30,301 nucleotides of DNA from JBJXFK01 sp046155505 (GCA_046155505.1 JBJXFK010000196.1:1-30301), one strand, 5' to 3'; positions 1 through 8,173 are shown, numbered from the stretch's first letter. The notes: generated by a model from the sequence alone, not told the origin. Translations and numbers: made by a program.

Positions 1-356
1 AATTCGAGCGTGATTTCGGTGTTGTCGGCGACGCGGGCGAGCGGATCGATGATTGAGACGACGCGGATGAGGCCGACGCCGGCGCGGGCGGTTTCGTGGA
101 CTTTGTACTCGGGGAATTTGCGGAAGCCGAGGCGGGGTTGGCCGTCGATCATCTCATAGGCGAGCGAGCGGCTGTGGAGCATTTGCGGGGCGATGCTCGC
201 CAGATCGTCGAGGTCGTCGGTTTCGACGGCGGGCCAGAGGATGGTGGGGCGGGTGCTGGGGGCGTTTGATAGTCGGTGCTTTGATGCGGGCGTGATGGCA
301 CAACCCGTCGCGCACAGACAAAAAAACACTGTGACCAGCGCTGACGCACGTTGCAT
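1..356 (-). CDS. putative lipoprotein, 3' end cut by the window edge
   Basis: The minus-strand frame from the ATG at 354-356 stays open to base 3, giving 118 residues before the window ends. It begins MQRASALVTVFFCLCATGC, a short basic N-terminus, a hydrophobic stretch and a Cys at residue 19 in a lipobox-like setting, so a lipid-anchored envelope protein is likely. The mature part (LWPAVETDDLDDLASIAP... then RVVSIIDPLARVADNTEITLE) shows no domain I recognise. No convincing Shine-Dalgarno precedes the start; the ATG lies at the edge of a palindromic repeat (355-385), and there is no earlier in-frame start in that repeat. It is followed upstream by dapL on the same strand, 119 bp away. Function unknown. 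Confidence 0.6.
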   Translation of the reverse strand, partial: MQRASALVTVFFCLCATGCAITPASKHRLSNAPSTRPTILWPAVETDDLDDLASIAPQMLHSRSLAYEMIDGQPRLGFRKFPEYKVHETARAGVGLIRVVSIIDPLARVADNTEITLE

Positions 357-385
357 GCCGACGGCTGAGTACCGCTCGTCGGCAT
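355..385. repeat. TGCCGACG/CGTCGGCA palindromic repeat, copy 1
   Basis: Arms atgccgacg (355-363) and cgtcggcat (377-385) are perfect 9-bp inverted repeats around a 13-nt loop. The same arms recur at 17818-17843 and 27423-27448, there with 8-nt loops. Copies 1 and 2 are both followed by ggcaccc. The left arm overlaps the ATG of the lipoprotein gene. Confidence 0.65.
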
Positions 386-424
386 GGCACCCAGCCCTCA
401 CAGAGTACCAAAATTCCACTTCTG

Positions 425-456
425 CCTTCTCTGTGTTCTCTGTGCCTCTGTGTTTC
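425..456. repeat. CTCTGTG low-complexity repeat, copy 1
   Basis: The tract is built from repeated tctctgtg/cctctgtg units. It lies in the 119-bp spacer between dapL and the lipoprotein gene. Related tracts are at 1666-1704 (reverse complement), 1794-1831 and, more diverged, 25986-26014. Confidence 0.6.
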
Positions 457-475
457 ATCCTCTTCGCGTCGTCGG

Positions 476-1642
476 CTACCACTTCAACTCGCGCATGCGG
501 GCCAGGGCCATCTTTGTGCGCTCTACGTCGACCGTCAGCGCGAACCGCACATATCCCTCGCCTTGTTTGCCGAAGCCGCTGCCCGGAATGCAGACCACCG
601 CCGCTTCGTCCAGCAGTTTGTTGACCACGCCCATTGAGTCATAGCCGTTCGGCACGCCGCACCAGAGATAAAACGCCGCGCGCGGCTCCTGCAAGCGAAA
701 GCCGAATTGTCGCAGACCGTCGGTCAGCAATTTCGCTCGCTCTTTGTACATCGCGCGGGCAGCGAGAATTTCGGGGCGATCGATGCCTTCGTACGCGGCG
801 ATTCCCGCTTCCTGAATGGCACTGAACTGGCCGCTGTCCATGTTCGATTTGATCTTGGCGAGCGCGGCGAGAATGTCGGCGTTGCCCGCAGCGAAGCCGA
901 GCCGCCAACCGGTCATGTTGAAGGTCTTCGAGAGCGAATGCAGCTCGATGCAGCGCTCGATCGCGCCGGGCACTTGCAGAATGCTGGGTGCAGGCTCGTC
1001 GTAGTACATTTCGTTGTAGGCCGCGTCGCTGGCGATGATCAGGTCGTGCTGCTTGGCGAAGGCGACCGCCTCGGCGTAGAAGCTGAGCGGAGCGACCGCG
1101 CCGGTCGGGTTGTTCGGATAGTTGAAATAGAGCATCACGGCTTTGCGGGCGACATCGGTGGGAATCTCGCTGAAATCCATCAGCCACCCGCGCTCTTCGC
1201 GGAGCGGCACAACGTGCGGCGTGCCGCCGGCGAAGATCGTGCCGCTGTGATAGACGGGGTAGCCGGGATCGGGCACGAGCGTCGTGTCGCCTGGATTGAC
1301 GACCGCGAGCGCGAGGTGGCCCAGGCCCTCTTTCGAGCCGATGAGCGACAGCAACTGCTTCTCGACGTCGAGCTCGACGCCGTAGCGCTTGGCGAAGAAC
1401 TTCTGCACGGCCTGGCGAAACGCGGGCAGGCCGGTGTCTTGCGGATAGCGATGGTGAGCCGGATTATCGACCGCGGTTTTCAGGCGGTCGATGACGAACG
1501 GATGCGTCGGCCGATCGGGGTCGCCGATGCCGAAGTTGATCACGTCCTTTCCTGCGGCGATCAACTCGCGTTTCTTGCGATCGATAGCGACGAAGAGATA
1601 GGGGGGCAGTTGCTGAATCCGATGAGCAGGAGCGAACGGCAT
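476..1642 (-). CDS. dapL: LL-diaminopimelate aminotransferase
   Basis: This PLP-dependent class I/II aminotransferase converts tetrahydrodipicolinate directly to LL-diaminopimelate, using glutamate, for lysine and peptidoglycan synthesis in the cytoplasm. With the start at 1642 it is 388 residues, a normal length. Visible are RIQQLPPYLF at the N-terminus, IGSKEG, VPDPGYPVY, NYPNNPTG, the SDAAYNEMY motif and HSLSKTFNMTGWRLGF, whose Lys is the Schiff-base residue (about 239 from this start). An ATG four codons upstream (1654) is possible, but TGAGG sits about 6 nt before the ATG at 1642, and the family N-terminus begins there. The whole sequence reads like the DapL branch rather than a generic aspartate aminotransferase. 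The DapL route is typical of PVC-group bacteria. Substrate assignment rests on family resemblance only. Confidence 0.88.
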   Translation of the reverse strand: MPFAPAHRIQQLPPYLFVAIDRKKRELIAAGKDVINFGIGDPDRPTHPFVIDRLKTAVDNPAHHRYPQDTGLPAFRQAVQKFFAKRYGVELDVEKQLLSLIGSKEGLGHLALAVVNPGDTTLVPDPGYPVYHSGTIFAGGTPHVVPLREERGWLMDFSEIPTDVARKAVMLYFNYPNNPTGAVAPLSFYAEAVAFAKQHDLIIASDAAYNEMYYDEPAPSILQVPGAIERCIELHSLSKTFNMTGWRLGFAAGNADILAALAKIKSNMDSGQFSAIQEAGIAAYEGIDRPEILAARAMYKERAKLLTDGLRQFGFRLQEPRAAFYLWCGVPNGYDSMGVVNKLLDEAAVVCIPGSGFGKQGEGYVRFALTVDVERTKMALARMRELKW

Positions 1643-1665
1643 TTCGAACCTCATCTAAAAAGAGG

Positions 1666-1831
1666 AACCACAGAGACACCAAGGCACAGAGAAGCACAGA
1701 GAAATTCAAGAGCTATTGCGCCCAGCATTCTCGTTTTGCGCAACCACTGTGTTCGCGGACGGCGAAATCAAAAACAATACTCTATATTTCTTATCTCTGT
1801 GCTTCTCTGTGTCTCTGTGCCTCTGTGGTTA
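1666..1831. repeat. inverted pair of CTCTGTG tracts around an 89-bp core
   Basis: The left arm (1666-1704) is made of cacagaga-type units and the right arm (1794-1831) of tctctgtg units. The two are largely reverse complements, so the whole segment can fold into a long imperfect hairpin. It fills almost the entire spacer between the enoyl-CoA hydratase gene and dapL, and may end transcription between them. The AT-richer core (1705-1793) shows no coding signal. It resembles a small non-autonomous element in shape, but no target-site duplication is evident. Confidence 0.6.
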
Positions 1832-1843
1832 GCTCTTTCCGAG

Positions 1844-2614
1844 TTACCCGACCCAAGACGGCGAGCGTTTTTCGAGGAACGCGGCCATGCCGTCTTTTGC
1901 GTCTTCGCATGAGAAGCAGCGGCCGAATTGGGCGATTTCGTCATGTTTTGAGACTGCGTGCTTGATGCGGCGGATCGCTTCCGGCGAGCCGGGCAGCATT
2001 TTGGTCATCCACGACTTCAAGCCCGTTTCGAGCGCGGCGGCGTCGGCGAAGACTTCATCGACCAGGCCCAGCTTCAGCGCCTCGTCAGCGGTCACCGATT
2101 CGCCGGTGAACATGAGGCGGCGCGCCTGCGACAGTCCGATCAATCGCGGAAGGCGAATCGTGCCGCCCCAGCCGGGAATGAGGCCGAGCCGGCTTTCGGG
2201 CTGACCGAGTTTCGCATTTGCGGTCGCCAGGCGGAAGTCGCACGCCATCGCCAGTTCGCAACCGCCGCCGAGGGCCGCGCCGGCGATTGCGGCGAACGTC
2301 ACCTGCGGCATAGCTTCGATCGCGTCGAAAATGTGATGGCCGTTGGTGCTGTACGCCTTGCCCTGATGCTCGTCGAAGGTGCGCATCGCGGCGATGTCGG
2401 CTCCGGCGGCGAAGACCTTGCCTGCGCCACGGAAGACGACGAATCGAACGGTCGAATCGCTCGCCAATCGTTCGACGTGGACCTTCAACTCGCCGAGCGT
2501 GGGCGACGAGAGGATGTTGACCCCCGCCGGCGTCGTGAGTGTAAGAGTGGCTACATGTCCATCGCGTACCAGTTCGACAGCTGTGGTCGGTTTCTCAGTT
2601 GTCGTGCTAGGCAT
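1844..2614 (-). CDS. enoyl-CoA hydratase/isomerase family protein
   Basis: This 256-residue crotonase-fold enzyme probably hydrates trans-2-enoyl-CoA to 3-hydroxyacyl-CoA. The oxyanion-hole region GKVFAAGADI (about 65-74) and the signature AAIAGAALGGGCELAMACDF (108-127) are present. Both Glu residues used by true hydratases are found, E120 (GGGCE) and E140 (QPESRLGLIPGWGG). The ATG at 2612-2614 overlaps the stop of the upstream dehydrogenase gene by 8 nt, and AAAGGGG lies about 10 nt before it, so the pair is probably translationally coupled. A longer frame to 2701 would run into the dehydrogenase coding region and is rejected. Its partner makes this a two-step beta-oxidation or crotonyl-CoA module. 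Chain-length preference cannot be read from the sequence. Confidence 0.88.
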   Translation of the reverse strand: MPSTTTEKPTTAVELVRDGHVATLTLTTPAGVNILSSPTLGELKVHVERLASDSTVRFVVFRGAGKVFAAGADIAAMRTFDEHQGKAYSTNGHHIFDAIEAMPQVTFAAIAGAALGGGCELAMACDFRLATANAKLGQPESRLGLIPGWGGTIRLPRLIGLSQARRLMFTGESVTADEALKLGLVDEVFADAAALETGLKSWMTKMLPGSPEAIRRIKHAVSKHDEIAQFGRCFSCEDAKDGMAAFLEKRSPSWVG

Positions 2615-3467
2615 AGTCGTAGAACCCCTTTCCGGCTTTGCGTCCCAGAAGTCCCGCGCGAACCATTGTGCGCAGCAGCGGCGTCGGGCGATAGCGATCA
2701 TCGCCGAGATCGCGATGCAGCACTTCCATAATGAATAGGCAGGTGTCGAGGCCGATCAGGTCGGCGAGCGCGAGCGGACCCATCGGGTGATTCATGCCGA
2801 GCTTCATCACGTCGTCGATCACTTCGCGCTCGGCCACGCCGTCGGCGAAGCAGCAGATCGCCTCGTTGATCATTGGCATCAGAATTCGGTTGCTGACGAA
2901 GCCGGGATGGTCCTTGACCTTCAGCGGCGTTTTGCCGATTTCGCGGGCGAGTTCGACGATCGTGCTCGTCACAGTTTCGTGTGTGCGCAGGCCGACGACG
3001 ACTTCGACCAGGCTCATCAGCGGCACGGGATTGAAAAAGTGCATGCCGATGAACTGGGCCGGGCGACCGCTCGCGGCGCCGATCTCGCTGATCGAGATGC
3101 TGCTGGTGTTACTGGCGAAAATGACGTCCTTCGCACAGATCGTGTTGAGCTGGGTGAACAGGTCGCGCTTGACCTTGGGGTTTTCGATGATGGCCTCGAC
3201 CACGAGGTCGGCTGATTTCGCGTCGCCGATCGACGCGGGCGTCAGATTGGCCATCGTTTTGGCCACGTTCTCGGCGGGAATTTTGCCTTTGCCGGCCAAC
3301 TTTTCGAGCGACTTTTGAATGCCGGCGATGCCCTTGTCGACTGCGCCGGCGAAGCTGTCTTGCAGCAGCACTTTGCGACCGGCAGCGGCGAATGTCTGGG
3401 CGATGCCCGAGCCCATCTGGCCAGCGCCGAAGACGGCGACGGTGTTGATTTTGGTGCGAATGTCCAT
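2607..3467 (-). CDS. 3-hydroxyacyl-CoA (probably 3-hydroxybutyryl-CoA) dehydrogenase
   Basis: A 286-residue NAD(P)-dependent enzyme oxidising 3-hydroxyacyl-CoA to 3-oxoacyl-CoA, or the reverse. The Rossmann motif VFGAGQMGSGIAQ is at 12-24, followed by ASNTSSISISEI (118-129) and GMHFFNPVPLMSLVEVV (141-157), where H143 is the catalytic His. The C-terminal helical domain has HPGFVSNRILMPMINEA and the usual YDYA end. The size matches the short single-function Hbd type, not multifunctional FadB. The start at 3467 follows TTGAGGAACGAC, a strong ribosome-binding site; the longer frame to 3641 has no support. It is first in a two-gene unit with the overlapping hydratase gene. The 260-bp upstream spacer (3468-3727) is shared with a divergent gene. 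Confidence 0.9.
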   Translation of the reverse strand: MDIRTKINTVAVFGAGQMGSGIAQTFAAAGRKVLLQDSFAGAVDKGIAGIQKSLEKLAGKGKIPAENVAKTMANLTPASIGDAKSADLVVEAIIENPKVKRDLFTQLNTICAKDVIFASNTSSISISEIGAASGRPAQFIGMHFFNPVPLMSLVEVVVGLRTHETVTSTIVELAREIGKTPLKVKDHPGFVSNRILMPMINEAICCFADGVAEREVIDDVMKLGMNHPMGPLALADLIGLDTCLFIMEVLHRDLGDDRYRPTPLLRTMVRAGLLGRKAGKGFYDYA

Positions 3468-3727
3468 GTCGTTCCTCAAGCGATAGTTGTCGAACGGGCA
3501 GCATACCGGGAAGCGGTGAGTCTGCCAAAAAACGTCTCGCGCGCGGCGGCGTGCAACGTCGCAAACGCCGGGCGTAAACCTCAACGCAGAAAAGGAGATG
3601 CGATTCCGCAATTTTTGTCCCGTCTCGCGTCCGCCGCCCACATGACAGCCGGAACACGCACGGGCGGGGCCGATGTGCCACTCGGGTCGGCGTTCCGCAG
3701 TACGTAATTCTGGGCGGGAGAAAGAAC

Positions 3728-4798
3728 ATGAAACCGATTTCTGACCTTAGCGAAGTGAAATGGGGCTATTGCACGCATGTGCTTGGCCAGGCATTGTACG
3801 AAGGTGAGTTGCACGCCACGCCGATCTCCGAATCGGACGAACCGCCGCAGCCGAACGACGTCATGCTCGCGCGGGTGGGCGAGATCGATCATCACAAGCG
3901 AATCGAGCTGCACTCGACGCGGCCCGCCACGCTTTATGAAGGCGATCTGGTCGGGGTGGCGTTTGGTTATCGCTATGCGACCCGCCAGTTTGAGGGCATC
4001 GTCCCGAACACCGTGGACGAGTGTCACATGCTGAGCGTCGGCGGCGTTTGCGGGCAGGTGATCGGGGCCGCACCCCAGATGGGAATGCCGACGCGACTCC
4101 TGCCCGTCGCATACGTGACCGATTCGTCCGGAACACGAGTGAATCTGCGGCGCTTCGGGCGCAGTCCGGCGATCGCCGACACCCCGACCACGATCGTGGT
4201 CGTCGGCTCGTCAATGGATTCGGGCAAGACAACCGCGACCGCCGCGATCGTCCGGGGACTCTCGCTCACCGGGCGGCGTGTTTGCGCCGGCAAAATCACC
4301 GGCACGGGTAGCGCCAAAGACCTGCTCACGATGAAGGATGCGGGTGCGTTTCGCACGCTCGGATTTACCGATGTGGGTCATGCGTCCACCGCGCGAGCGT
4401 CGGCCGACGAGCTGGTTCATCTGTGGCGCACGATTCAGAGCAACCTCGCCCTTCATCGACCGGACTACATCGTGCTCGAAATCGCCGACGGCATTGTGCA
4501 GCGCGAGACCAAGATGCTGCTCGATTACTTCTCGCAACAGCAAAACGTCGACCACTTTGTCTACTGCTGCTGCGACACGCTGGGCGTACCGCTCGGCGTG
4601 ACGCGACTGCGCACGCTCGGCCTGCCGCTGGCGGCGGTATCGGGCATGGTCACGATCAGCCCGCTCGCCGCGAACGAGGCGCGCGAGCATACCGATGTTC
4701 CGGTCGTGTCGGTCGATGAGTTGCGCACGCCGGAGGTTGCGAACCTTTTCCCCACGCGGCGATCGCGTGCCTCGGCCGCGATTGCGGCGATTGTATAG
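3728..4798 (+). CDS. two-domain P-loop NTPase of unknown function (MobB/DUF1611-like)
   Basis: This 356-residue cytoplasmic protein has an N-terminal half (about 1-145) rich in beta-strand-like segments (GDLVGVAFGYRYATRQFEG, CHMLSVGGVCGQVIG). The C-terminal half is a P-loop NTPase with Walker A GSSMDSGKTT (160-169, Lys 167), a KITGTGSAKD motif (189-198) and a Walker-B-like YIVLEIADG (247-255). The SGKTT loop and TGTG motif recall the SIMIBI-type folds of MobB, dethiobiotin synthetase and DUF1611 proteins, but I cannot place it in one. It has no ABC signature, so it is not the missing ATPase of the next gene. GGGAG seven nt before the ATG supports the start. The exporter-like gene begins only 10 nt after its stop, implying co-transcription. 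A nucleotide-dependent ligase or kinase is possible; that is a guess. Confidence 0.75.
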   Translation: MKPISDLSEVKWGYCTHVLGQALYEGELHATPISESDEPPQPNDVMLARVGEIDHHKRIELHSTRPATLYEGDLVGVAFGYRYATRQFEGIVPNTVDECHMLSVGGVCGQVIGAAPQMGMPTRLLPVAYVTDSSGTRVNLRRFGRSPAIADTPTTIVVVGSSMDSGKTTATAAIVRGLSLTGRRVCAGKITGTGSAKDLLTMKDAGAFRTLGFTDVGHASTARASADELVHLWRTIQSNLALHRPDYIVLEIADGIVQRETKMLLDYFSQQQNVDHFVYCCCDTLGVPLGVTRLRTLGLPLAAVSGMVTISPLAANEAREHTDVPVVSVDELRTPEVANLFPTRRSRASAAIAAIV

Positions 4799-4808
4799 GG
4801 CGCGGGCA

Positions 4809-5882
4809 ATGAACCCCATGCGGCGCGTAGACCGCTTGTTTTCGGGCATTCGCATCGAGTATCGGCGGCACCGAACGACGCTGTTGCTTGCGATTCTGGC
4901 CGCGTTCGTCGGACAGGCGCTGACGATGGCCGTGCCGCTACTCGCGCGGGGGCCCATCGACGCGCTTGCGACCGGTTCGGCGGGCGCGATGCCCGGCGAG
5001 GCGTGGGCCGCGTTGTGGATCGTCGCCATTGCGGCAGGCGTGCTTGCGATCGGTAGTGCGCTGCTCAGCGGGCTTGAGCTTTGGCTCGGTGCGCGGTTTT
5101 CGCACGCTGTGCTGCGCGACGTGCGTGTTCGCCTGCTCGATGCGGTGTCGATCATTCCGCCCAACGATTTGGCTCGTCGCGGGCACGGTGCGGTGATTCT
5201 GAGGTTCATCGGCGACGCGGGGGCGTTGCAAGGCTGGCTGTCGCGAACGTGCGTATCGGCACCGGCGGATGTCTTGGCGCTGATCGGGGCGGCAGTGGCG
5301 ATCGCGTGGCTCGATTGGGTGGCTTGTGCGGTGCTGCTGCCGCCGGCGCTCGTTGTGATCGTCGCTGCGGCGCGGCTGAACCGGCCGATTCGCCGTTGGT
5401 CGCGACGTACGCGGCGCGAGCAGGGCCGGCTGTCGAGCGGACTGATGCGCGGGCTTACCAGTTCGGGCGAGCGATCTGCGGACACGCCAAGATTCGGCGA
5501 CGAGCTTGGTTACAGAATCGAAGAGATACGCAATACTGCAGTCAATCGCGCCCGGATCGAAGCGACGCAGGCCGCGATTGTTCAGGGCGGATTTAGCTTC
5601 ATCTTGGGCCTAGTGTTGGTGGTGTGCATGTTCCGCTTTCAGGCGGGGCACCTGGACCACGGCAGCCTGACGGCGACGCTCTGGCTTTTGCTACTCACAC
5701 GTGCGCCAAGTGTTCGACTCGCGCGGGGAAATGTGCTCTTTCAACGAGCACGCGTTGCCCGATCGCGCATTCGCGACCTCACACGCGCGGCACGCCGAGC
5801 GCGACGAGGGTCGCCAATTATGTCGGCTGGCGCAGATGCACCTTCTGGGCTTGCACCCACTTGTAGTAATCAGCCCGTTTGA
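4809..5882 (+). CDS. ABC exporter transmembrane domain lacking its ATPase domain (possibly decayed)
   Basis: The 357-residue product reads as a type-I ABC exporter membrane domain. TM1 is TTLLLAILAAFVGQALTMAV, followed by the LLARGPIDAL elbow, a second hydrophobic segment WIVAIAAGVLAIGSALL, RDVRVRLLDAV before the coupling region, and two further hydrophobic pairs. It ends in LFQRARVARSRIRDL, which normally links to the nucleotide-binding domain. That domain is absent: there is no Walker A, LSGGQ or Walker B, and the frame runs 65 nt into the antisense of nagB. Either a deletion removed the ATPase half, or a separate ATPase elsewhere pairs with it. The start at 4809 is 10 nt after the P-loop gene. 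No clear ribosome-binding site is seen, so coupling is likely. Confidence 0.65.
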   Translation: MNPMRRVDRLFSGIRIEYRRHRTTLLLAILAAFVGQALTMAVPLLARGPIDALATGSAGAMPGEAWAALWIVAIAAGVLAIGSALLSGLELWLGARFSHAVLRDVRVRLLDAVSIIPPNDLARRGHGAVILRFIGDAGALQGWLSRTCVSAPADVLALIGAAVAIAWLDWVACAVLLPPALVVIVAAARLNRPIRRWSRRTRREQGRLSSGLMRGLTSSGERSADTPRFGDELGYRIEEIRNTAVNRARIEATQAAIVQGGFSFILGLVLVVCMFRFQAGHLDHGSLTATLWLLLLTRAPSVRLARGNVLFQRARVARSRIRDLTRAARRARRGSPIMSAGADAPSGLAPTCSNQPV

Positions 5883-6603
5883 GATTTCTCGCCGCCGCCG
5901 GGTCGAGGACGATGGTGACCAACGGATGGAGTTGCAGCGCGCTGGCCGTAACTTGTGCCGTCACCGGCCCCTCCAGTGCTTCGGCGACGATTGCGGCTTT
6001 CTTTTCACCATTGGCGATCAGCAAGATCTCGCGTGCTTCCATGATCGTGCCGACGCCCATCGTGATCGCGAACTTCGGTACCGCGTCAGCGTTCTTGAAG
6101 AACCGCGCGTTGTCGTCGATGGTCTGCCGCGTCAACGTTTTGAGCCGCGTTCGCGAGCCCAGCGACGATCCCGGCTCGTTGAAGGCGATGTGGCCGTCGC
6201 CGCCGATACCGAGTAGTTGCAGGTCGATGCCGCCGGCGCGACGAATCTCGGCCTCATACCACGCACAAAATTGCTCGACATTTTCAGCATGGCCATACGG
6301 CACATGAATATTCTTGGGGTCGATGTTCACGTGCTCGAAGAGCTGCTTGTCCATGAAATAGCGATAGCTCTGATCGTGCGCCGGGGGCAGGCCGAGGTAT
6401 TCGTCCAAGTTGAACGTCGTCACCTTCGAAAAGTCGAGGCCGGCCTCGCGGTGCATGCGGATCAACTCGGCGTATGTGCCGATCGGCGATGAGCCCGTGG
6501 CGAGCCCGAGCACGCAATTCGGACGTTTTAGAATTTGCTTTCGAATGGCGCGCGCGGCGACGCGACTCAAGTCCTCGTACGACTCGGTGATGATGATTTC
6601 CAT
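5818..6603 (-). CDS. nagB: glucosamine-6-phosphate deaminase
   Basis: NagB converts glucosamine-6-phosphate to fructose-6-phosphate and ammonia, linking amino-sugar breakdown to glycolysis. The 261 residues match the family length. Sequence marks are LGLATGSSPIGTY (32-44, phosphate binding), FNLDEYLGL (64-72, with D67 as the enolisation base by family), and GIGGDGHIAFNEPGSS (132-147), holding the Asp-His-Glu set D136, H138 and E143. GAGGAA lies seven nt before the ATG at 6603. It is divergent from the GlmU-like gene across 196 bp and convergent with the truncated ABC gene, whose frame overlaps its last 65 nt. The C-terminal tail after ADYYKW is slightly extended (QAQKVHLRQPT), perhaps from the same rearrangement. 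Confidence 0.93.
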   Translation of the reverse strand: MEIIITESYEDLSRVAARAIRKQILKRPNCVLGLATGSSPIGTYAELIRMHREAGLDFSKVTTFNLDEYLGLPPAHDQSYRYFMDKQLFEHVNIDPKNIHVPYGHAENVEQFCAWYEAEIRRAGGIDLQLLGIGGDGHIAFNEPGSSLGSRTRLKTLTRQTIDDNARFFKNADAVPKFAITMGVGTIMEAREILLIANGEKKAAIVAEALEGPVTAQVTASALQLHPLVTIVLDPAAARNLKRADYYKWVQAQKVHLRQPT

Positions 6604-6799
6604 GATGTGCTTCCTCGCAGTGGGTGAGCGACCTGGCGAAATTCGCCGCCCGAGACACCATCAACTGTTGATCAAGCTGCGTGCCAGTTCGCGCGAAAGT
6701 CCTCGGCAGTGGGGAACGTCGCTTGCCGTGTGAATTGTCGGCATCGGCGCTCCGCAGCGTCGGCGGAAGCGCCTCACTCTCAGCCGCGAGGAGCACGCC

Positions 6800-8053
6800 A
6801 TGAGTCCCCCGATCGTGATCTACGAAGATGACGCCTTCACGAATCTCCTTCCGCTGACGTTTATCCGACCGGCGTGTCGGCTGCGGTGCGGGATCGTCAC
6901 GCTGTGGGAGAAGATCGCTGCGGCATATCCCGCAGCCGAGTGCGTGATTCACACCCGTCCGGTGCTTGCCGCGGTGACGCGTGAGGAATTGCCCGGCGTG
7001 CGCGTCAACAAGTTTGACGCGACCACGATGTTGCTCATCAACGGGCGTTTGCTCGCGCCGGGCAATCTTGCCGAACTCATCCCAGCGACCGGTCCGAGCT
7101 GCGCGTTCGTTTCGCGCGGGCTGATGGTCGCCGCGCGGCTGAGTGGCGTGCAGTGTCGGCGCGTGGCCGAGCTGCTTGCGGCGGGTCCGCTTCCCACTGA
7201 CTGGCCGATCGGGTTGGATGCTGTTGAGGTTGATGCTGCGCTCATTCGATACCCGTGGGATCTCGTGCGGCACAATCCGGCGCAGATTCGCAGCGATTTC
7301 GCCTGGATCGCCATGGGCGGCAAGATTCTCGGGCATGTTCATCGGGCGGCCGTGCTCGATGGTGAGAGCAACATTTATGTCGCGGCCGATGCCGAGGTGC
7401 AGGCCGGCGCGATTCTGCTAGCCGGCGACGGGCCGATTTATGTCGGCCCGGGCGCGAAGGTGATGGCGGGTGCGTGCATTCAGGGGCCGGTCGCGATCGG
7501 CGCGCATTCGCTCGTAAAGATGCAGGCAAAAATTTACGAGGGCACAACGCTCGGCGAGTATTGCAAGGTCGGCGGCGAGGTCGAGGAGTCGATTTTCCAG
7601 GGCTATTCGAACAAGCAGCACGACGGCTTTCTCGGCCATTCGGTGCTGGGCGAGTGGATCAACCTCGGGGCCGATACGAACAATTCTGATCTGAAAAACA
7701 ACTACGGCAACGTCAAGGTGATGATCCGGCACGAAATGGTCGACTCGGGAAGTCAGTTTGTCGGCGCGACCATCGGCGACCACACCAAAACCGGCATCAA
7801 CACCATGATCAACACCGGCACGGTCATCGGCGTCGGCTGCAATCTGTTCGGTGCGGATTATCTGCCCAAGTATGTTCCGTCGTTCTGCTGGGGCGGGTCG
7901 GCCGGTTTTGAGGAATATCAGTTCGAGCCATTCGCCGCGACCGCCGCGAGGGTCTTGCTGCGGCGCAAGCGAGCGCTGAGCGATGCCGCGCGGGCGATGT
8001 TGCGGTCGGTGCATGAAGTGACGACCGACGAACGCGCCGACGTGATGCACTAA
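6800..8053 (+). CDS. GlmU-like sugar nucleotidyltransferase/acyltransferase (alternate bacterial type)
   Basis: The 417-residue protein resembles the alternate GlmU family (TIGR03991-type) of Bacteroidetes and planctomycetes, proposed to make UDP-GlcNAc for cell-envelope synthesis. The N-terminus (IVIYEDDAFTNLLPLTFIRP) lacks the classical LxxGxGxRM nucleotidyltransferase signature, as is usual in that family. From about residue 190 to 365 it is a left-handed beta-helix: hexapeptide-like turns VGPGAKV, GACIQGPVAIGAHS and GATIGDHTKTGINTMINTGTVIG, plus the hallmark GEWINLGADTNNSDLKNNYG. AGGAG six to seven nt before the ATG supports the start. The divergent nagB neighbour fits an amino-sugar role. 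Which sugar phosphate it uses is not shown by the sequence. Confidence 0.82.
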   Translation: MSPPIVIYEDDAFTNLLPLTFIRPACRLRCGIVTLWEKIAAAYPAAECVIHTRPVLAAVTREELPGVRVNKFDATTMLLINGRLLAPGNLAELIPATGPSCAFVSRGLMVAARLSGVQCRRVAELLAAGPLPTDWPIGLDAVEVDAALIRYPWDLVRHNPAQIRSDFAWIAMGGKILGHVHRAAVLDGESNIYVAADAEVQAGAILLAGDGPIYVGPGAKVMAGACIQGPVAIGAHSLVKMQAKIYEGTTLGEYCKVGGEVEESIFQGYSNKQHDGFLGHSVLGEWINLGADTNNSDLKNNYGNVKVMIRHEMVDSGSQFVGATIGDHTKTGINTMINTGTVIGVGCNLFGADYLPKYVPSFCWGGSAGFEEYQFEPFAATAARVLLRRKRALSDAARAMLRSVHEVTTDERADVMH

Positions 8054-8173
8054 CTCGGCTGGCGCGTGCCGCTTTCACGTCCGGCGATTTGCCGCGTTAT
8101 GATCTGTGCCCGATGCCCGGCAAGCGCCGCTGGCAAATGGTGTAGTCATCTCGCGTCTGCAAGGAGCCTGTCG

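Noticed and set aside
707..1912. Plus-strand ORF of 401 codons opposite dapL
   Set aside because: Antisense to a clear aminotransferase and reads through the CTCTGTG repeats; no domain.
4211..5485. Minus-strand ORF of 424 codons opposite the P-loop and ABC genes
   Set aside because: Low-complexity Arg/Ser/Ala-rich translation; the plus-strand frames carry Walker motifs and membrane helices.
8066..8173. Upstream extension of the coiled-coil lipoprotein
   Set aside because: No ribosome-binding site at 8066, and it would bury the lipoprotein signal; AAGGAG is placed for 8174.
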